Assembly: GCF_036322585.1 (NCBI RefSeq)
Contig: NZ_AP024600.1
Span: 2,170,001 to 2,234,000 of the forward strand
DNA length: 64,000 nt
Direction of reading: 5' to 3'
Origin: Luteolibacter sp. LG18
GTDB lineage: Bacteria; Verrucomicrobiota; Verrucomicrobiia; Verrucomicrobiales; Akkermansiaceae
Below are positions 52,712 through 61,271 of the stretch, one piece after another; position 1 is the first letter of the stretch; every line of letters starts with the position of its first letter. A program made the translations under genes and the position numbers. Below the pieces are notes generated by a model that was given only the letters and a program-made list of their open reading frames with translations, searched no databases and was not told the origin of the DNA.

Positions 52712-53922
52712 TGAAAAACGCCCGAAAGCTCGCAATCGGCGCGGCAGGCTTGCTCCTGGCCGCCTCTTCCCTTTCCCTCGCGGAACCCACCATGCCAGAA
52801 ACTCCTGCTGACGTTAAAGCCGCTCCCGCCGAAGCCGAAAAGACCGCGTCCGGTCTGGCCTCGAAAGTTCTGACCAAAGGCACCGGCACCGAGCACCCAT
52901 CTGCCTCGGACACCGTGACCGTCCACTACTCCGGCTGGACCACGGATGGCAAACTGTTCGACAGCTCCGTGAAGCGCGGCGAGCCGACCAGTTTCCCGCT
53001 CAATGGCGTGATCAAGGGCTGGACCGAAGGCGTGCAGCTGATGGTGGCCGGCGAGAAGCGCCGCTTCTGGATCCCGGCGGACCTGGCCTACGGTGAAAAC
53101 CCCGGTGGTGGCCGCCCGGGCGGCACGCTGGTGTTCGACATCGAACTGATTTCCATCAAGCAGGCGCCGAAGGCTCCGAAGGACGTCGCCGCCGCTCCGG
53201 CCGATGCCGAGAAGACCGCGTCGGGCATCGCCACCAAGGTGACTGCCAAGGGCACTGGCAAGGATCACCCGAAGGACATCGACACCGTGAAGGTGCACCT
53301 GAACCTCTGGGGCGCCGATGGCCAGCTCGTTAACAGCACCTCCGAGCAGGGCGAACCGGCGGACATCCCGCTCGACGCGCTCCGCATCGGTGGCATGGCC
53401 GAGGGTCTCAAGCTGATGGTGGTGGGCGAAAAGCGCACCATCTGGATCCCGATCAAGGTGGCCTTCGGTGACACCCCGCCTCCGGGTGTTCCGGCAGGTG
53501 GCCTGGTGGTCGAAGCCGAACTGGTCGGCATCACCCCGGGTGTTGAACCGCCGGCGGCTCCCGCTGACGTGAAAGCCGCTCCGGCCGATGCCGAGAAGAC
53601 CGCTTCCGGTCTTGCCTCCAAGGTGATCACCAAGGGCACCGGCACCGACCATCCGAAGGCCTCGGACACCGTGACCGTCCACTACTCCGGCTGGACCACG
53701 GACGGCAAACTTTTCGACAGCTCCGTGAAGCGCGGCACTCCCGCCAGCTTCCCGCTCACCGGCGTGATCAAAGGCTGGACCGAGGGCGTGCAGCTCATGG
53801 TTCCCGGCGAGAAGCGCCGCTTCTGGATCCCGGCGGATCTTGCCTACGGTGAAAACCCGGGCGGTGGTCGTCCGGGCGGTCTGCTCGTGTTCGACATCGA
53901 GCTGATCAAGATCGGTCAGTAA
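52711..53922 (+). CDS. Exported triple-domain FKBP-type peptidyl-prolyl isomerase
   Basis: A 403-residue exported protein with signal peptide (MKNARKLAIGAAGLLLAASS) and three FKBP domains of about 115 residues joined by short APADVKAAPADAEKTASG linkers. Domains 1 and 3 are nearly identical in protein and DNA. Both have the active-site pattern VTVHYSGWTTDGKLFDSS, then VIKGWTEGVQLMV and AYGENPGGGRPGG. Domain 2 keeps the fold (LMVVGEKRTIWIPIKVAFGD) but has lost the key aromatic and Asp residues (VKVHLNLWGADGQLVNST), so it is probably structural. A role in periplasmic or outer-membrane protein folding is likely. Confidence 0.9.
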   Translation: MKNARKLAIGAAGLLLAASSLSLAEPTMPETPADVKAAPAEAEKTASGLASKVLTKGTGTEHPSASDTVTVHYSGWTTDGKLFDSSVKRGEPTSFPLNGVIKGWTEGVQLMVAGEKRRFWIPADLAYGENPGGGRPGGTLVFDIELISIKQAPKAPKDVAAAPADAEKTASGIATKVTAKGTGKDHPKDIDTVKVHLNLWGADGQLVNSTSEQGEPADIPLDALRIGGMAEGLKLMVVGEKRTIWIPIKVAFGDTPPPGVPAGGLVVEAELVGITPGVEPPAAPADVKAAPADAEKTASGLASKVITKGTGTDHPKASDTVTVHYSGWTTDGKLFDSSVKRGTPASFPLTGVIKGWTEGVQLMVPGEKRRFWIPADLAYGENPGGGRPGGLLVFDIELIKIGQ

Positions 53923-53929
53923 TCGTCCC

Positions 53930-54403
53930 GTGACCGGACCGTCTTTCCGTCTCCTGGCTGCGGTCGCGGTGGCGTCCTTGGTGTCGTGTGGTCACAAGCA
54001 CCGCCCGGCACCGAAACCGGTCGCCAAACCGGCTGCCGTGGTCAAGCCCGCCGCGCCCGCGCGCGGCCGGGTGGCGGTCATCGACATGAGTACCTTGTTC
54101 ACGCTCCAGCAGGGCGGCAAGGTGCTCGTTTTCGATGTCCGGCCATCGTTCGTGAATGCCTTCGGGCACCTGCCCGGGGCCATCAACTGGCCGCGTTACT
54201 CGTTCGACGAGGCCTACGCCCGGCACGAGCCGGAGATCAAGGCCGCCCTCGCCGCGGACAAGATGGTCGTGCTCTACTGCACGGATGCCGCTTGTCCGGA
54301 TTCCCGGGCAGTGGCCGAACGTCTCGCCGACAAGGGCTTCACCGTCTCCGTGCTGGAGGGCGGTTACAATGCCTGGAAAGACGCCGGTATGCCGGTCGAG
54401 TGA
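53930..54403 (+). CDS. Rhodanese-domain lipoprotein
   Basis: A 157-residue lipoprotein starting with GTG (MTGPSFRLLAAVAVASLVSC), with lipobox LVSC. A Pro/Ala/Lys-rich linker (PAPKPVAKPAAVVKPAAPA) leads into a single rhodanese domain: VFDVRPSFVNAFGHLPGAIN, the active-site loop VLYCTDAACPDSRAVAERL with the catalytic Cys, and VLEGGYNAWKDAGMPVE. Envelope-anchored sulfur transfer or a redox role is possible. It follows the FKBP gene by 7 bases and is probably in the same transcript. Confidence 0.85.
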   Translation: MTGPSFRLLAAVAVASLVSCGHKHRPAPKPVAKPAAVVKPAAPARGRVAVIDMSTLFTLQQGGKVLVFDVRPSFVNAFGHLPGAINWPRYSFDEAYARHEPEIKAALAADKMVVLYCTDAACPDSRAVAERLADKGFTVSVLEGGYNAWKDAGMPVE

Positions 54404-54443
54404 CCGGCTCTTTTTCCCATCCCAACCTCCTCATCCCATTCGT

Positions 54444-54770
54444 ATGTCCACCCCTTCCTTTTCCAACGTCACCGTCGATGCCAAGGCCAACGTTTACTTC
54501 GATGGCAAGGTCGTGTCCCACACCGTCCGTTTCGATGACGGCACCAAGAAGACCGTCGGCCTGATCTACGCGGGCGAATACCACTTCGGCACCGGTGCTC
54601 CGGAGCGCATGGAGATCATCGCCGGCGAGTGCTCCGTGGTGCTGGACGGCACCTCCGAGACGCTGAAAGTGGCGGCCGGTTCCCATTTCGACGTCGCCGG
54701 GAACAGCGGCTTCACCATCACCGTGGCCGAAGGCATCTGCGAATACGTCTGCTCGTTCCTCGAAGCGTGA
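54444..54770 (+). CDS. ppnP: Pyrimidine/purine nucleoside phosphorylase PpnP
   Basis: A 108-residue single-domain cupin of the former DUF1255 family, shown elsewhere to be a broad-specificity nucleoside phosphorylase. Family segments: NVTVDAKANVYFDGKVVSHT, VGLIYAGEYHFGTGAPERME and AAGSHFDVAGNSGFTI. The length matches the E. coli protein. The ATG at 54444 is chosen by homology; the frame is open further upstream. Confidence 0.9.
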   Translation: MSTPSFSNVTVDAKANVYFDGKVVSHTVRFDDGTKKTVGLIYAGEYHFGTGAPERMEIIAGECSVVLDGTSETLKVAAGSHFDVAGNSGFTITVAEGICEYVCSFLEA

Positions 54771-54847
54771 CAATCGGGCCGCCGGGTGATTCCGGCGGCA
54801 ATTTCGCTGGCGCGGTCCCCGGATTTCCGGATGATCCGCGCCGTCCG

Positions 54848-55612
54848 ATGTCGCGACTTCGATCCATGACCGCCGTTTGGGCCCTGTTGCCATGCGTGGC
54901 GCTGGCCTTCAGCTCCTGCATCCGTATTCCCGTCTCCACGGGCACGAAGAGGGTGGAGGTGGCGGCGGTTTCGGCCGCGACTCCGAAGAAGGTGGCCGCT
55001 CCGGCCCCGCAGCGCGACCCGGACGTTCTGGTCTGGATGATCGCGGACAATCTCCACACGGGGATGGTCTTTGAATACGACTGGTTGCTCGAAAACGGCT
55101 TCCGTCCACCGGTGGGATTCCCGAAGGCGAAGTATGTCACCATGAGCTGGGGCAACCGCGAGGCCTATCTCAAGAAGGCCTGGCTGACGCCTTGGCAGGC
55201 GGTGCGGGCGCTGTGCTGGCCTTCGCCCTCGGTGATGGAGATCATTCCCTTCAACTACAACGTGGTCGATGTCTGCCACTACCAGCACGTGTGGAAGAAG
55301 TTGGTGCCGCGGGACCGCGGACCGGCGGTGGCGGCGTTCCTCAACGGCTGCGTGAAGCAGGGCCCCGATGGCAACCCGATCGTGCTCGGCACCTCCAGTT
55401 GGGGGAAGGGTGTGATCGTCGAATCGCCGTGGAACTACAGCATCCCACGGGTGTGCAACACCTGGACCGTGCAGGTCATGGAAGCCTGCGGCTGCGAGGT
55501 GCATCCGTGGGGCGCGATGACCGAAGGCGGCGTGGTGAAGCAGGCGGAGAGCCGGAAGAACGGCTTCCAGAAAATCTGGGACGCCTACGACAAGGAAGAC
55601 GGGAAGGAGTGA
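54848..55612 (+). CDS. DUF2459-family lipoprotein
   Basis: A 254-residue protein with signal peptide and lipobox (VALAFSSCIR). The segment VLVWMIADNLHTGMVFEYDW followed by YVTMSWGNREAYLKKAWLTP matches the uncharacterised DUF2459 family (His-Thr and WGNRE/WGDRE motifs). A late Cys-rich part (VCNTWTVQVMEACGCEVHPW) resembles cysteine-protease-like NlpC neighbourhoods, but I do not claim catalysis. The ATG at 54848 or the Met six codons later (MTAVWALLP) may be the start. Confidence 0.75.
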   Translation: MSRLRSMTAVWALLPCVALAFSSCIRIPVSTGTKRVEVAAVSAATPKKVAAPAPQRDPDVLVWMIADNLHTGMVFEYDWLLENGFRPPVGFPKAKYVTMSWGNREAYLKKAWLTPWQAVRALCWPSPSVMEIIPFNYNVVDVCHYQHVWKKLVPRDRGPAVAAFLNGCVKQGPDGNPIVLGTSSWGKGVIVESPWNYSIPRVCNTWTVQVMEACGCEVHPWGAMTEGGVVKQAESRKNGFQKIWDAYDKEDGKE

Positions 55613-55631
55613 AGCGGGGGCCGCGCCCCGG

Positions 55632-56783
55632 TCAATGCCGGGCGGCGCAGCGTTCCTCCAGCTCCACCATGCAGGCGTCGAGCAGGGCTTCGTCCATCTC
55701 GTGGATGTCGATGCCCTTGCCCGGGGCGGTGAGCAGCAGGACGGTCAGGCGGCCGCCGAGGTGCTCGCGGAATTCCTCCAGGCCGTCGAAGACGCGGCGC
55801 TTGCCGCCAGGACCGCGGAGGTCCATCGCGGGATGATACAACGGGAGGCGTAGTACTTCCACCACGCGCAGCACGCGCTCGGCGGCTTCGGGCGCGAGCA
55901 GGCCGCGCTTCGCGGAGTAGAGGGTGTCGAGCGACAGGCCGATCGAGACGGCGCGGGCGTGGTCGAGCTGGTAGCCGCTGAGGGCCTCCAGCTTGTGGGC
56001 GGCCCAGTGGCCGAAATCGAGCGGGCGGCTGCTGCCGCATTCAAAGGGATCTCCGCCTTCCGCGATGTGGCGGGCGTGGAGCAGGGCGGAGCGTTCGACG
56101 CAGGTCTCGAGCACGGAGGGCTCGAGGGCGGCGAGGGCTTCGGCGTTCGTTTCGATCCAGTCGAAGAACGAGGCGTCCTTCACCAGCGAGACCTTGACCG
56201 CTTCGATCAATCCCGCGCGGCGGATTTCCTCGTCCTGCGAATGGAGGAAGGCGAAGTCGTTGACCACGGCGAAGGGCACGGCGAAGGCGCCGACCCAGTT
56301 CTTCTTGCCGAAATGGTTGATGGCGCACTTCACGCCCACGCCGCTGTCATCCTGGGACAGGGTGGTGGTGGGGAAGCGCACGAGGCGCACGCCGCGGTGG
56401 GCGGTGGCCGCGGCATAGCCGACGGCGTCGAGGAAGGCGCCGCCGCCCACCACGATCAGGTAGGAATGGCGGTCGATGTGGCCGGAGTCGACGAGTTCCC
56501 AGACGCGATGGACGAGCGCGTCGTCCTTTTTCACGGCCTCGCCGCCGGGGAGGATGTCCACGCCGCGGACATCGAGGCCGGTGGTGTCCAGGTAGCGCTG
56601 GATGTTCTTGGCGAGGCTCGGCCACGCGGCGGCGACGTTGGCTTCGATCACCGCGAGCACGCGGCGGCCGCCGCCTTCCGCCAGCACCTCCCCGAGTGCC
56701 GGGTTCTCCGGCGAGAACGCATCGCGGGTGAAGACGATGCGGTGCTTGAAAACGAGTGGGATTTGGAAATCGTGACGGGACAT
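55632..56783 (-). CDS. 3-dehydroquinate synthase-like sugar phosphate cyclase
   Basis: A 383-residue member of the sugar-phosphate cyclase superfamily. The NAD-binding and metal regions are clear but differ from housekeeping AroB: VVGGGAFLDAVGYAAATAHR (AroB has GGGVVGDLTGF), FPTTTLSQDDSGVGVKCAIN, HFGKKNWVGAFAVPFAVVND and the metal-ligand block SRPLDFGHWAAHKLEALSGY in place of LLNLGHTFGHA. The sequence most resembles the EboD-type cyclases of 'ebo' clusters, but no other ebo genes are adjacent. It may make a cyclitol rather than dehydroquinate, or be the only DHQ synthase of the organism. The ATG at 56783 is set by SRHDFQIPLVFKH. Confidence 0.8.
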   Translation of the reverse strand: MSRHDFQIPLVFKHRIVFTRDAFSPENPALGEVLAEGGGRRVLAVIEANVAAAWPSLAKNIQRYLDTTGLDVRGVDILPGGEAVKKDDALVHRVWELVDSGHIDRHSYLIVVGGGAFLDAVGYAAATAHRGVRLVRFPTTTLSQDDSGVGVKCAINHFGKKNWVGAFAVPFAVVNDFAFLHSQDEEIRRAGLIEAVKVSLVKDASFFDWIETNAEALAALEPSVLETCVERSALLHARHIAEGGDPFECGSSRPLDFGHWAAHKLEALSGYQLDHARAVSIGLSLDTLYSAKRGLLAPEAAERVLRVVEVLRLPLYHPAMDLRGPGGKRRVFDGLEEFREHLGGRLTVLLLTAPGKGIDIHEMDEALLDACMVELEERCAARH

Positions 56784-56835
56784 CGCCTGCGGAATGTTAG
56801 CGCCGTTACGATGGCACGCCACTGTTTCTTGCCCC

Positions 56836-57354
56836 ATGAATACCCCTGAGACCCTTTTCACCACGCGCTGGCTGGGCGTTTACCGCATCGGCAAGTGGGA
56901 TTTCGTGCGCCGTCCGCAGACGGATTCGTGCGTTGGCATTCTGGCGGAAACGCCGGAGGGAGAGATCGTCCTGATCGAACAGTTCCGGATTCCGGTGCAG
57001 TCTACGGTGATCGAGATTCCGGCGGGACTCGTTGGCGATGAAGAGGAATTCGCGGGCGAGGACCTCGCGGAAACGGCCCGCCGCGAGTTGCTGGAGGAGA
57101 CCGGATACGATGCGGCGTCGGTGGAATTGCTGGTCCGCACGCCGACATCGGCGGGAATGACTTCGGAATTCACGCACTTGTTCCACGCCACCGGGCTGGT
57201 GAAGAAGCATGAGGGCGGGGGAGTGGCCGGAGAGAAGATCACGGTGCATCTGGTGCCGCGCGCGGAGCTCCGGGCCTGGCTGAAAGCGAAGGAAGCGGAG
57301 GGTTTCGTGCTCGATTTCAAGATCCACGCGGCGCTTTGGCTGGCGGGATTGTAA
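56836..57354 (+). CDS. NUDIX hydrolase, ADP-ribose pyrophosphatase-like
   Basis: A 172-residue protein with a complete Nudix box: GEDLAETARRELLEETGYDA, preceded by IEIPAGLVGDEEEF as in ADP-ribose pyrophosphatases (EIPAG motif). The N-terminal strand block DSCVGILAETPEGEIVLIEQ and FRIPVQSTVIE are usual for this branch. It probably hydrolyses ADP-ribose or another nucleoside diphosphate derivative. It is divergent from the cyclase gene with 52 bases between them. Confidence 0.9.
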   Translation: MNTPETLFTTRWLGVYRIGKWDFVRRPQTDSCVGILAETPEGEIVLIEQFRIPVQSTVIEIPAGLVGDEEEFAGEDLAETARRELLEETGYDAASVELLVRTPTSAGMTSEFTHLFHATGLVKKHEGGGVAGEKITVHLVPRAELRAWLKAKEAEGFVLDFKIHAALWLAGL

Positions 57355-57411
57355 TGCTCCGTAAGAACCCGTAGCCGGCGGCGCGTAGGAGGGGCGTTCC
57401 TTTCGTTCCGC

Positions 57412-58293
57412 ATGCATCGTCGTCGTTTTCTCCAGACCAGTTGCCTGGCCTCCGTCGCCATGGCGAGTTCCCTGCGGGCTGAGCCCGTGGTGCCGCGCAT
57501 CCGCATCGCCCTGAAATGCGGGATGGCCGCCTTCGGGAAGAATCTGGAGGAGAAGTTCCGGATCCTGAAGGAGATCGGCTACGATGGGGTGGAGCTGGAT
57601 TCGCCCGGTGGGCAGGACAAGGCCGAGGCGCTGGCCGCTTCGAAGGCCACCGGCCTGCCGATCCACGGGGTGGTGGATTCGATTCACTGGACAGTCCGGT
57701 GTTCCGATCCCGCCGAGGAGGTTCGGGAGAAGGCGCTCCAGGGGCTGCTCACCGCGATCCGGGAGTCCCATACGGTCGGTGGTTCCGCCGTGCTGCTGGT
57801 GCCCGGCGTGGTGGATGGAAAGACGAGCCATGATGAGGCGGTGGAGCGCAGCATTCCGGTGATCCAGCGGGCGCTGCCCTTGGCGGCGGAGCTTGGGATC
57901 CGGGTGCTGATCGAGAACGTTTGGAACAAGATGTTCTATGACGAGAACGGCGGGGATGCCCAGGGCGCGGAGCGTCTCGCGGCCTACCTCGACCGTTTCG
58001 ATTCGCCGTGGGTGGGTTCGTATTTCGACATCGGGAACCACCGGAAGTTCGGCAAGCCGGAGGAATGGATCCGCACGCTCGGCAAGCGGATCGTGAAGCT
58101 CGATGGCAAGGACTGGAGCCGTGAGAAGGGTTGGGTGGACCTCGGCGAGGGCGATATCGATTGGCCGGCGGTGCGCGCCGCGCTGGCGGGCATCGGCTAC
58201 ACCGGCTGGGCGACCGCCGAGGTGAAGGGCGGCGACCGCGACCGCTGCGCGAAGGTGCTGGAGGGCATGCGGCGTTGCTTGCTCGGCGCGTGA
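57412..58293 (+). CDS. Exported sugar phosphate isomerase/epimerase-like TIM barrel
   Basis: A 293-residue protein of the xylose isomerase-like TIM barrel superfamily. The N-terminus MHRRRFLQTSCLASVAMASS is a twin-arginine-like signal (RRRF). Barrel features: KEIGYDGVELDSPGG, GLPIHGVVDSIHW, LAAELGIRVLIENVWNKMFY (metal Glu) and YFDIGNHRKFGKPEEWI (metal Asp/His), then GEGDIDWPAVRAAL. Such exported isomerases are numerous in Verrucomicrobiota and Planctomycetota, usually linked to carbohydrate use. The substrate is unknown. Confidence 0.85.
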   Translation: MHRRRFLQTSCLASVAMASSLRAEPVVPRIRIALKCGMAAFGKNLEEKFRILKEIGYDGVELDSPGGQDKAEALAASKATGLPIHGVVDSIHWTVRCSDPAEEVREKALQGLLTAIRESHTVGGSAVLLVPGVVDGKTSHDEAVERSIPVIQRALPLAAELGIRVLIENVWNKMFYDENGGDAQGAERLAAYLDRFDSPWVGSYFDIGNHRKFGKPEEWIRTLGKRIVKLDGKDWSREKGWVDLGEGDIDWPAVRAALAGIGYTGWATAEVKGGDRDRCAKVLEGMRRCLLGA

Positions 58294-58312
58294 TCGCGGG
58301 CTAGGTAGCCGC

Positions 58313-59104
58313 GTGTCCGATGACGATTACTCGCTCCGCTTCGGCGGGATAGGTCGCCTGTATGGCGTGGCCGCGCTCGAACGTTTCCGTGCCGCCCGCG
58401 TGGCGGTGATCGGGATCGGGGGCGTGGGGTCGTGGACGGTGGAGGCGCTCGCGCGCTCCGGCATCGGGCATCTCACGCTGGTGGACCTCGATGAGATCTG
58501 CGTGACCAACGTGAACCGCCAGCTCCACGCGATGGATGGCCAGGTGGGGCGGCAGAAGACCGAGGCGATGGCGGAGCGGGTGCGGGCGATCTCGCCGACC
58601 TGCGATGTGCAGGTGCTGCCGACCTTTTTCGGGGAGAAGAACGCGGCGGAGATTCTGTCGCAGGGCTTCGATTACGTGGTGGATGCCATCGATACGGTGC
58701 GGCAGAAGTCGCTGCTGCTCGCGGAGTGCAAGCAGCGCGGGATTCCGGTAGTGACCTGCGGGGCCGCCGGTGGCCGGCGCGATCCCTCGCGGATCCGGGT
58801 GGCGGACGTGGCGCACACGATCCACGACGCGCTGCTGATGCAGGTGCGGAAGCAGCTCCGCGCGAAGCACGGGTTTCCGAAGGCCGTCACCGGCAAGAAG
58901 GCGAAGAAGTTCGGGATCGAGGCGGTGTTCACCGAGGAGGCCGCCGTGTTCCCGCAGTGCGATGGCAGCGTGTCCACGGACAAGCCGCAGGGTTCGAACC
59001 TGCGACTGAGCTGCGAGAGCGGCTACGGCACCGCCGCGCCGGTGACCGCGACCTTCGGGCTGATCGCCGCGAGCCGGGTGTTGGAGGCGTTGGCGAGGAG
59101 TTGA
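58313..59104 (+). CDS. tcdA: tRNA threonylcarbamoyladenosine dehydratase
   Basis: An E1-like ATP-dependent enzyme that converts t6A37 of tRNA into the cyclic form. The 263-residue protein starts with GTG (SDDDYSLRFGGIGRLYG). ATP site: AVIGIGGVGSWTVEALARSG with LVDLDEICVTNVNRQ. A DAIDTVRQKSLLLAECKQRG block and the Arg-rich AAGGRRDPSRIRVADVAHT follow. The Cys near CDGSVSTD and the ending YGTAAPVTATFGLIAASRVL are typical. Its TGA stop lies within the left end of an inverted-repeat element. Confidence 0.93.
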   Translation: MSDDDYSLRFGGIGRLYGVAALERFRAARVAVIGIGGVGSWTVEALARSGIGHLTLVDLDEICVTNVNRQLHAMDGQVGRQKTEAMAERVRAISPTCDVQVLPTFFGEKNAAEILSQGFDYVVDAIDTVRQKSLLLAECKQRGIPVVTCGAAGGRRDPSRIRVADVAHTIHDALLMQVRKQLRAKHGFPKAVTGKKAKKFGIEAVFTEEAAVFPQCDGSVSTDKPQGSNLRLSCESGYGTAAPVTATFGLIAASRVLEALARS

Positions 59105-59312
59105 GGCTTCAGCCGAGGAAGGTCTTCCGGGAGGCGGAGGCCTGAAAGTTTGCGGGTTTTCAGTGTTCAGTTTTCAGGAAGAAAAGATGGGCAACGCGGA
59201 ACCCATTCCACGATATCCCACTCTTCCCTTTTGCGCCTTTCTTGCGCCTCTTTGGGGCTAAAATCTCCAGAGCCTCCGCCTCCCCCTAAAGACCTTCCTC
59301 GGCTGAAGCCTC
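59103..59312. repeat. Composite inverted-repeat element, second copy
   Basis: Arms 59103-59126 (GAGGCTTCAGCCGAGGAAGG...) and 59289-59312 are exact reverse complements, and an inner pair GGGAGGCGGAGGC/GCCTCCGCCTCCC extends them. It is related to the element at 11840-12039: the flank GAGGARGGTCTTCC and GGAGGCGGAGG are kept while the tip changes from GCCT-TT-AGGC to GGCT-TC-AGCC, both paired. The interior (59142-59270) shows no gene. Confidence 0.75.
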
Positions 59313-59326
59313 CACTCCTTCCAACG

Positions 59327-59353
59327 CAAAAAGACGACCCGTAGGTCGTCTTC
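59327..59353 (-). terminator. Rho-independent terminator of rpmJ
   Basis: On the minus strand GACGACC-TACG-GGTCGTC is followed by TTTTTGCG. It lies 37 bases after the rpmJ stop. Confidence 0.85.
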
Positions 59354-59389
59354 TTGGAAAACTGGATCAGGCCTTGAGGGCCGGGGATC

Positions 59390-59554
59390 TTACTTCACGC
59401 CCTTCTTGGAGAGGCGGGTGCCCTTGGTCGCACCTTGGCGAGCCTTGAACTTCGGGTTCGTCTTGCAGATGACGTAGAGCGTACCCTTGCGGCGCACGAC
59501 TTGGCAGTCGGCGTGGCGGCGCTTCATCGAGGCGAGCGAGGAGAGGACTTTCAT
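59390..59554 (-). CDS. rpmJ: Ribosomal protein bL36 with basic C-terminal extension
   Basis: A 54-residue protein: [40 protein letters not shown], then a 14-residue basic tail [14 protein letters not shown] that most bL36 proteins lack. Of the four zinc ligands in classic bL36 (three Cys and one His), two Cys remain (Cys17, Cys30), His14 could stand in for the first Cys, and the last His is Phe. The protein may therefore bind zinc weakly or not at all. The ATG at 59554 is exact for the family; the open frame further upstream is not used. Confidence 0.9.
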   Translation of the reverse strand: MKVLSSLASMKRRHADCQVVRRKGTLYVICKTNPKFKARQGATKGTRLSKKGVK

Positions 59555-59750
59555 GACGGGAAAAGGTTGGTCCGGATTGGGCCGGGGCGCGGAGACTACC
59601 CGGCAGCGATCCCTTGTAAAGTGGTTTCTTTTCAAAAAATCCGGTCGCGCGGATGGGTCGGTTTGAAAAAGCCGCGGTTGGAGCAGGGCTGGCGGGCGTG
59701 CGATTTGGCGTGCCCCGGTCCTTCGGATGGTGCCAAATCCGGGGGCACCG

Positions 59751-60788
59751 ATGCCCGAGACCTTCTACCAGAAAACCACCGCCGCGCCCGCCACGTCGTT
59801 CGACGTCTCGCTGCGGCCGCCCGCGTTTTCCGAGTTCATCGGCCAGGAGAAGGTGAAGGAGAGGCTGCTGCTCATGATCGAGGCGGCGAAGCAGCGCGGC
59901 GACGTGCTCGACCACGTGCTGCTCTCCGGGCCTCCGGGCCTCGGCAAAACCACCCTCGCGAACCTGATCGCCCGCGCCGCGGGGACCCAGCTCCACACCA
60001 CCTCCGGTCCGCAGATCGAGAAGGCCGGGGACCTCGCCGGGGTGCTGACGAATCTCCAGAAGGGCGATGTCCTGTTCATCGACGAAATCCACCGCCTGCA
60101 CCCGGCGATCGAGGAATACCTCTACCCGGCGATGGAGGACTACCGGCTGGACATCATCATCGATTCCGGCCCGTCCGCGCGCTCGATCCAACTCAACCTG
60201 CCAAAGTTCACGCTCGTGGGCGCCACCACCCGCTCCGGCATGCTCACCGCGCCGCTGCGTTCGCGTTTCGGGCTGGTGAACCGGCTCGACTACTACTCGC
60301 TGGAGGACCTGGCGAAGATCATCGAGCGCTCCGCCGGACTGCTGGACATCGCGATCGAGCCCGCCGGGGCCCGGGAAATCGGCAGCCGCGCCCGCGGGAC
60401 GCCGCGCGTGGCGAATGCCCTGCTGCGCTGGGTTCGCGATTACGCCCAGGTGAAAGGCGATGGAGTCATCACCGGCCCGATCGCCGATGCCGCGCTGGCG
60501 ATGATCGAGATCGATGCGGACGGCCTCGATGAAATGGACAAGCGTATCCTCGAGGCGATGATCTACAAGTTCGGTGGCAACCCGGTCGGCCTGAACTCGC
60601 TGGCGGTGGCCGTCGGCGAGGACGCAGCGACGCTGGAGGAAGTCCACGAACCGTTCCTCATCATGCAGGGTTTCCTCCAGCGCACCCCGCGGGGCCGCTT
60701 GGCCTTGCCCGCGGCGTATGGCAAGATCGGCGCTCCGCTGCCGGTGCCGCCCGCCCGTCCGGATGAACCGCAGGGTTCGCTCTTCTGA
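59751..60788 (+). CDS. ruvB: Holliday junction branch migration ATPase RuvB
   Basis: The hexameric AAA+ motor of RuvAB. The 345-residue protein shows the family order: [20 protein letters not shown], Walker [20 protein letters not shown], Walker [21 protein letters not shown], sensor 1 [20 protein letters not shown], and [20 protein letters not shown], then the winged helix [20 protein letters not shown] and [17 protein letters not shown]. ruvA and ruvC are not in the window. The ATG at 59751 ([10 protein letters not shown]) is chosen; the frame is open 24 bases further. Confidence 0.96.
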   Translation: MPETFYQKTTAAPATSFDVSLRPPAFSEFIGQEKVKERLLLMIEAAKQRGDVLDHVLLSGPPGLGKTTLANLIARAAGTQLHTTSGPQIEKAGDLAGVLTNLQKGDVLFIDEIHRLHPAIEEYLYPAMEDYRLDIIIDSGPSARSIQLNLPKFTLVGATTRSGMLTAPLRSRFGLVNRLDYYSLEDLAKIIERSAGLLDIAIEPAGAREIGSRARGTPRVANALLRWVRDYAQVKGDGVITGPIADAALAMIEIDADGLDEMDKRILEAMIYKFGGNPVGLNSLAVAVGEDAATLEEVHEPFLIMQGFLQRTPRGRLALPAAYGKIGAPLPVPPARPDEPQGSLF

Positions 60789-60809
60789 TTGCCGTCGATC
60801 TTTCCGCCC

Positions 60810-61265
60810 ATGGCCCACCATCACCATCCCGCGAAACCCGTCACCGTCACGGTCCAGGATTTCATCGACCGCTGCCGGGAGGCGGGGCTGCGCCGCACCA
60901 AGGCGCTGGAGGAGCTGATCGCCACGCTATTGGAGAGCGGTCGTCCCATGACGCTGGCGGAACTGGCGTCCTCGGAGCGGCTCACCAGCCAGTGCGACAA
61001 GGCGACGGTGTTCCGGCTGCTGCAGCGGCTCACGGAGAAGGGCTTCGTGCGGCGGCTCGGGCTGCACGAACGCGCGGCCTACTTCACCCTGCTCGTGCCC
61101 GGGCGGCACCAGGATTACCTGATCTGTACCGAGTGCGGCACCATCGAGCCGGTGAAGGCCCCGTGCCCGGTGCATGAGCTGGAGGAAGAGATCCGCGTGA
61201 AGACGGGGTACAAGAACCTGTATCACGAGCTGGAATTCTTCGGCGTGTGCCCGAAGTGCGCGTGA
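60810..61265 (+). CDS. Fur-family transcriptional regulator
   Basis: A 151-residue metal-dependent regulator. Winged helix: LRRTKALEELIATLLESGRP, then SSERLTSQCDKATVFRLLQR with the recognition helix. The dimerisation half has the zinc pairs YLICTECGTIEP and FFGVCPKCA and His residues in YKNLYHELEFFG. The N-terminus has four His in a row (MAHHHHPAK). It could be Fur, Zur or PerR; the two CxxC pairs favour a structural zinc, but the regulated metal cannot be set. It follows ruvB by 21 bases. Confidence 0.9.
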   Translation: MAHHHHPAKPVTVTVQDFIDRCREAGLRRTKALEELIATLLESGRPMTLAELASSERLTSQCDKATVFRLLQRLTEKGFVRRLGLHERAAYFTLLVPGRHQDYLICTECGTIEPVKAPCPVHELEEEIRVKTGYKNLYHELEFFGVCPKCA

Positions 61266-61271
61266 GGGATT

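Noticed and set aside
55632-59104. ebo biosynthetic cluster
   Set aside because: Only the cyclase resembles an ebo protein. The TIM-barrel gene at 57412 has a twin-arginine-like signal and is not EboE-like, and no prenyltransferase or phosphodiesterase is near.
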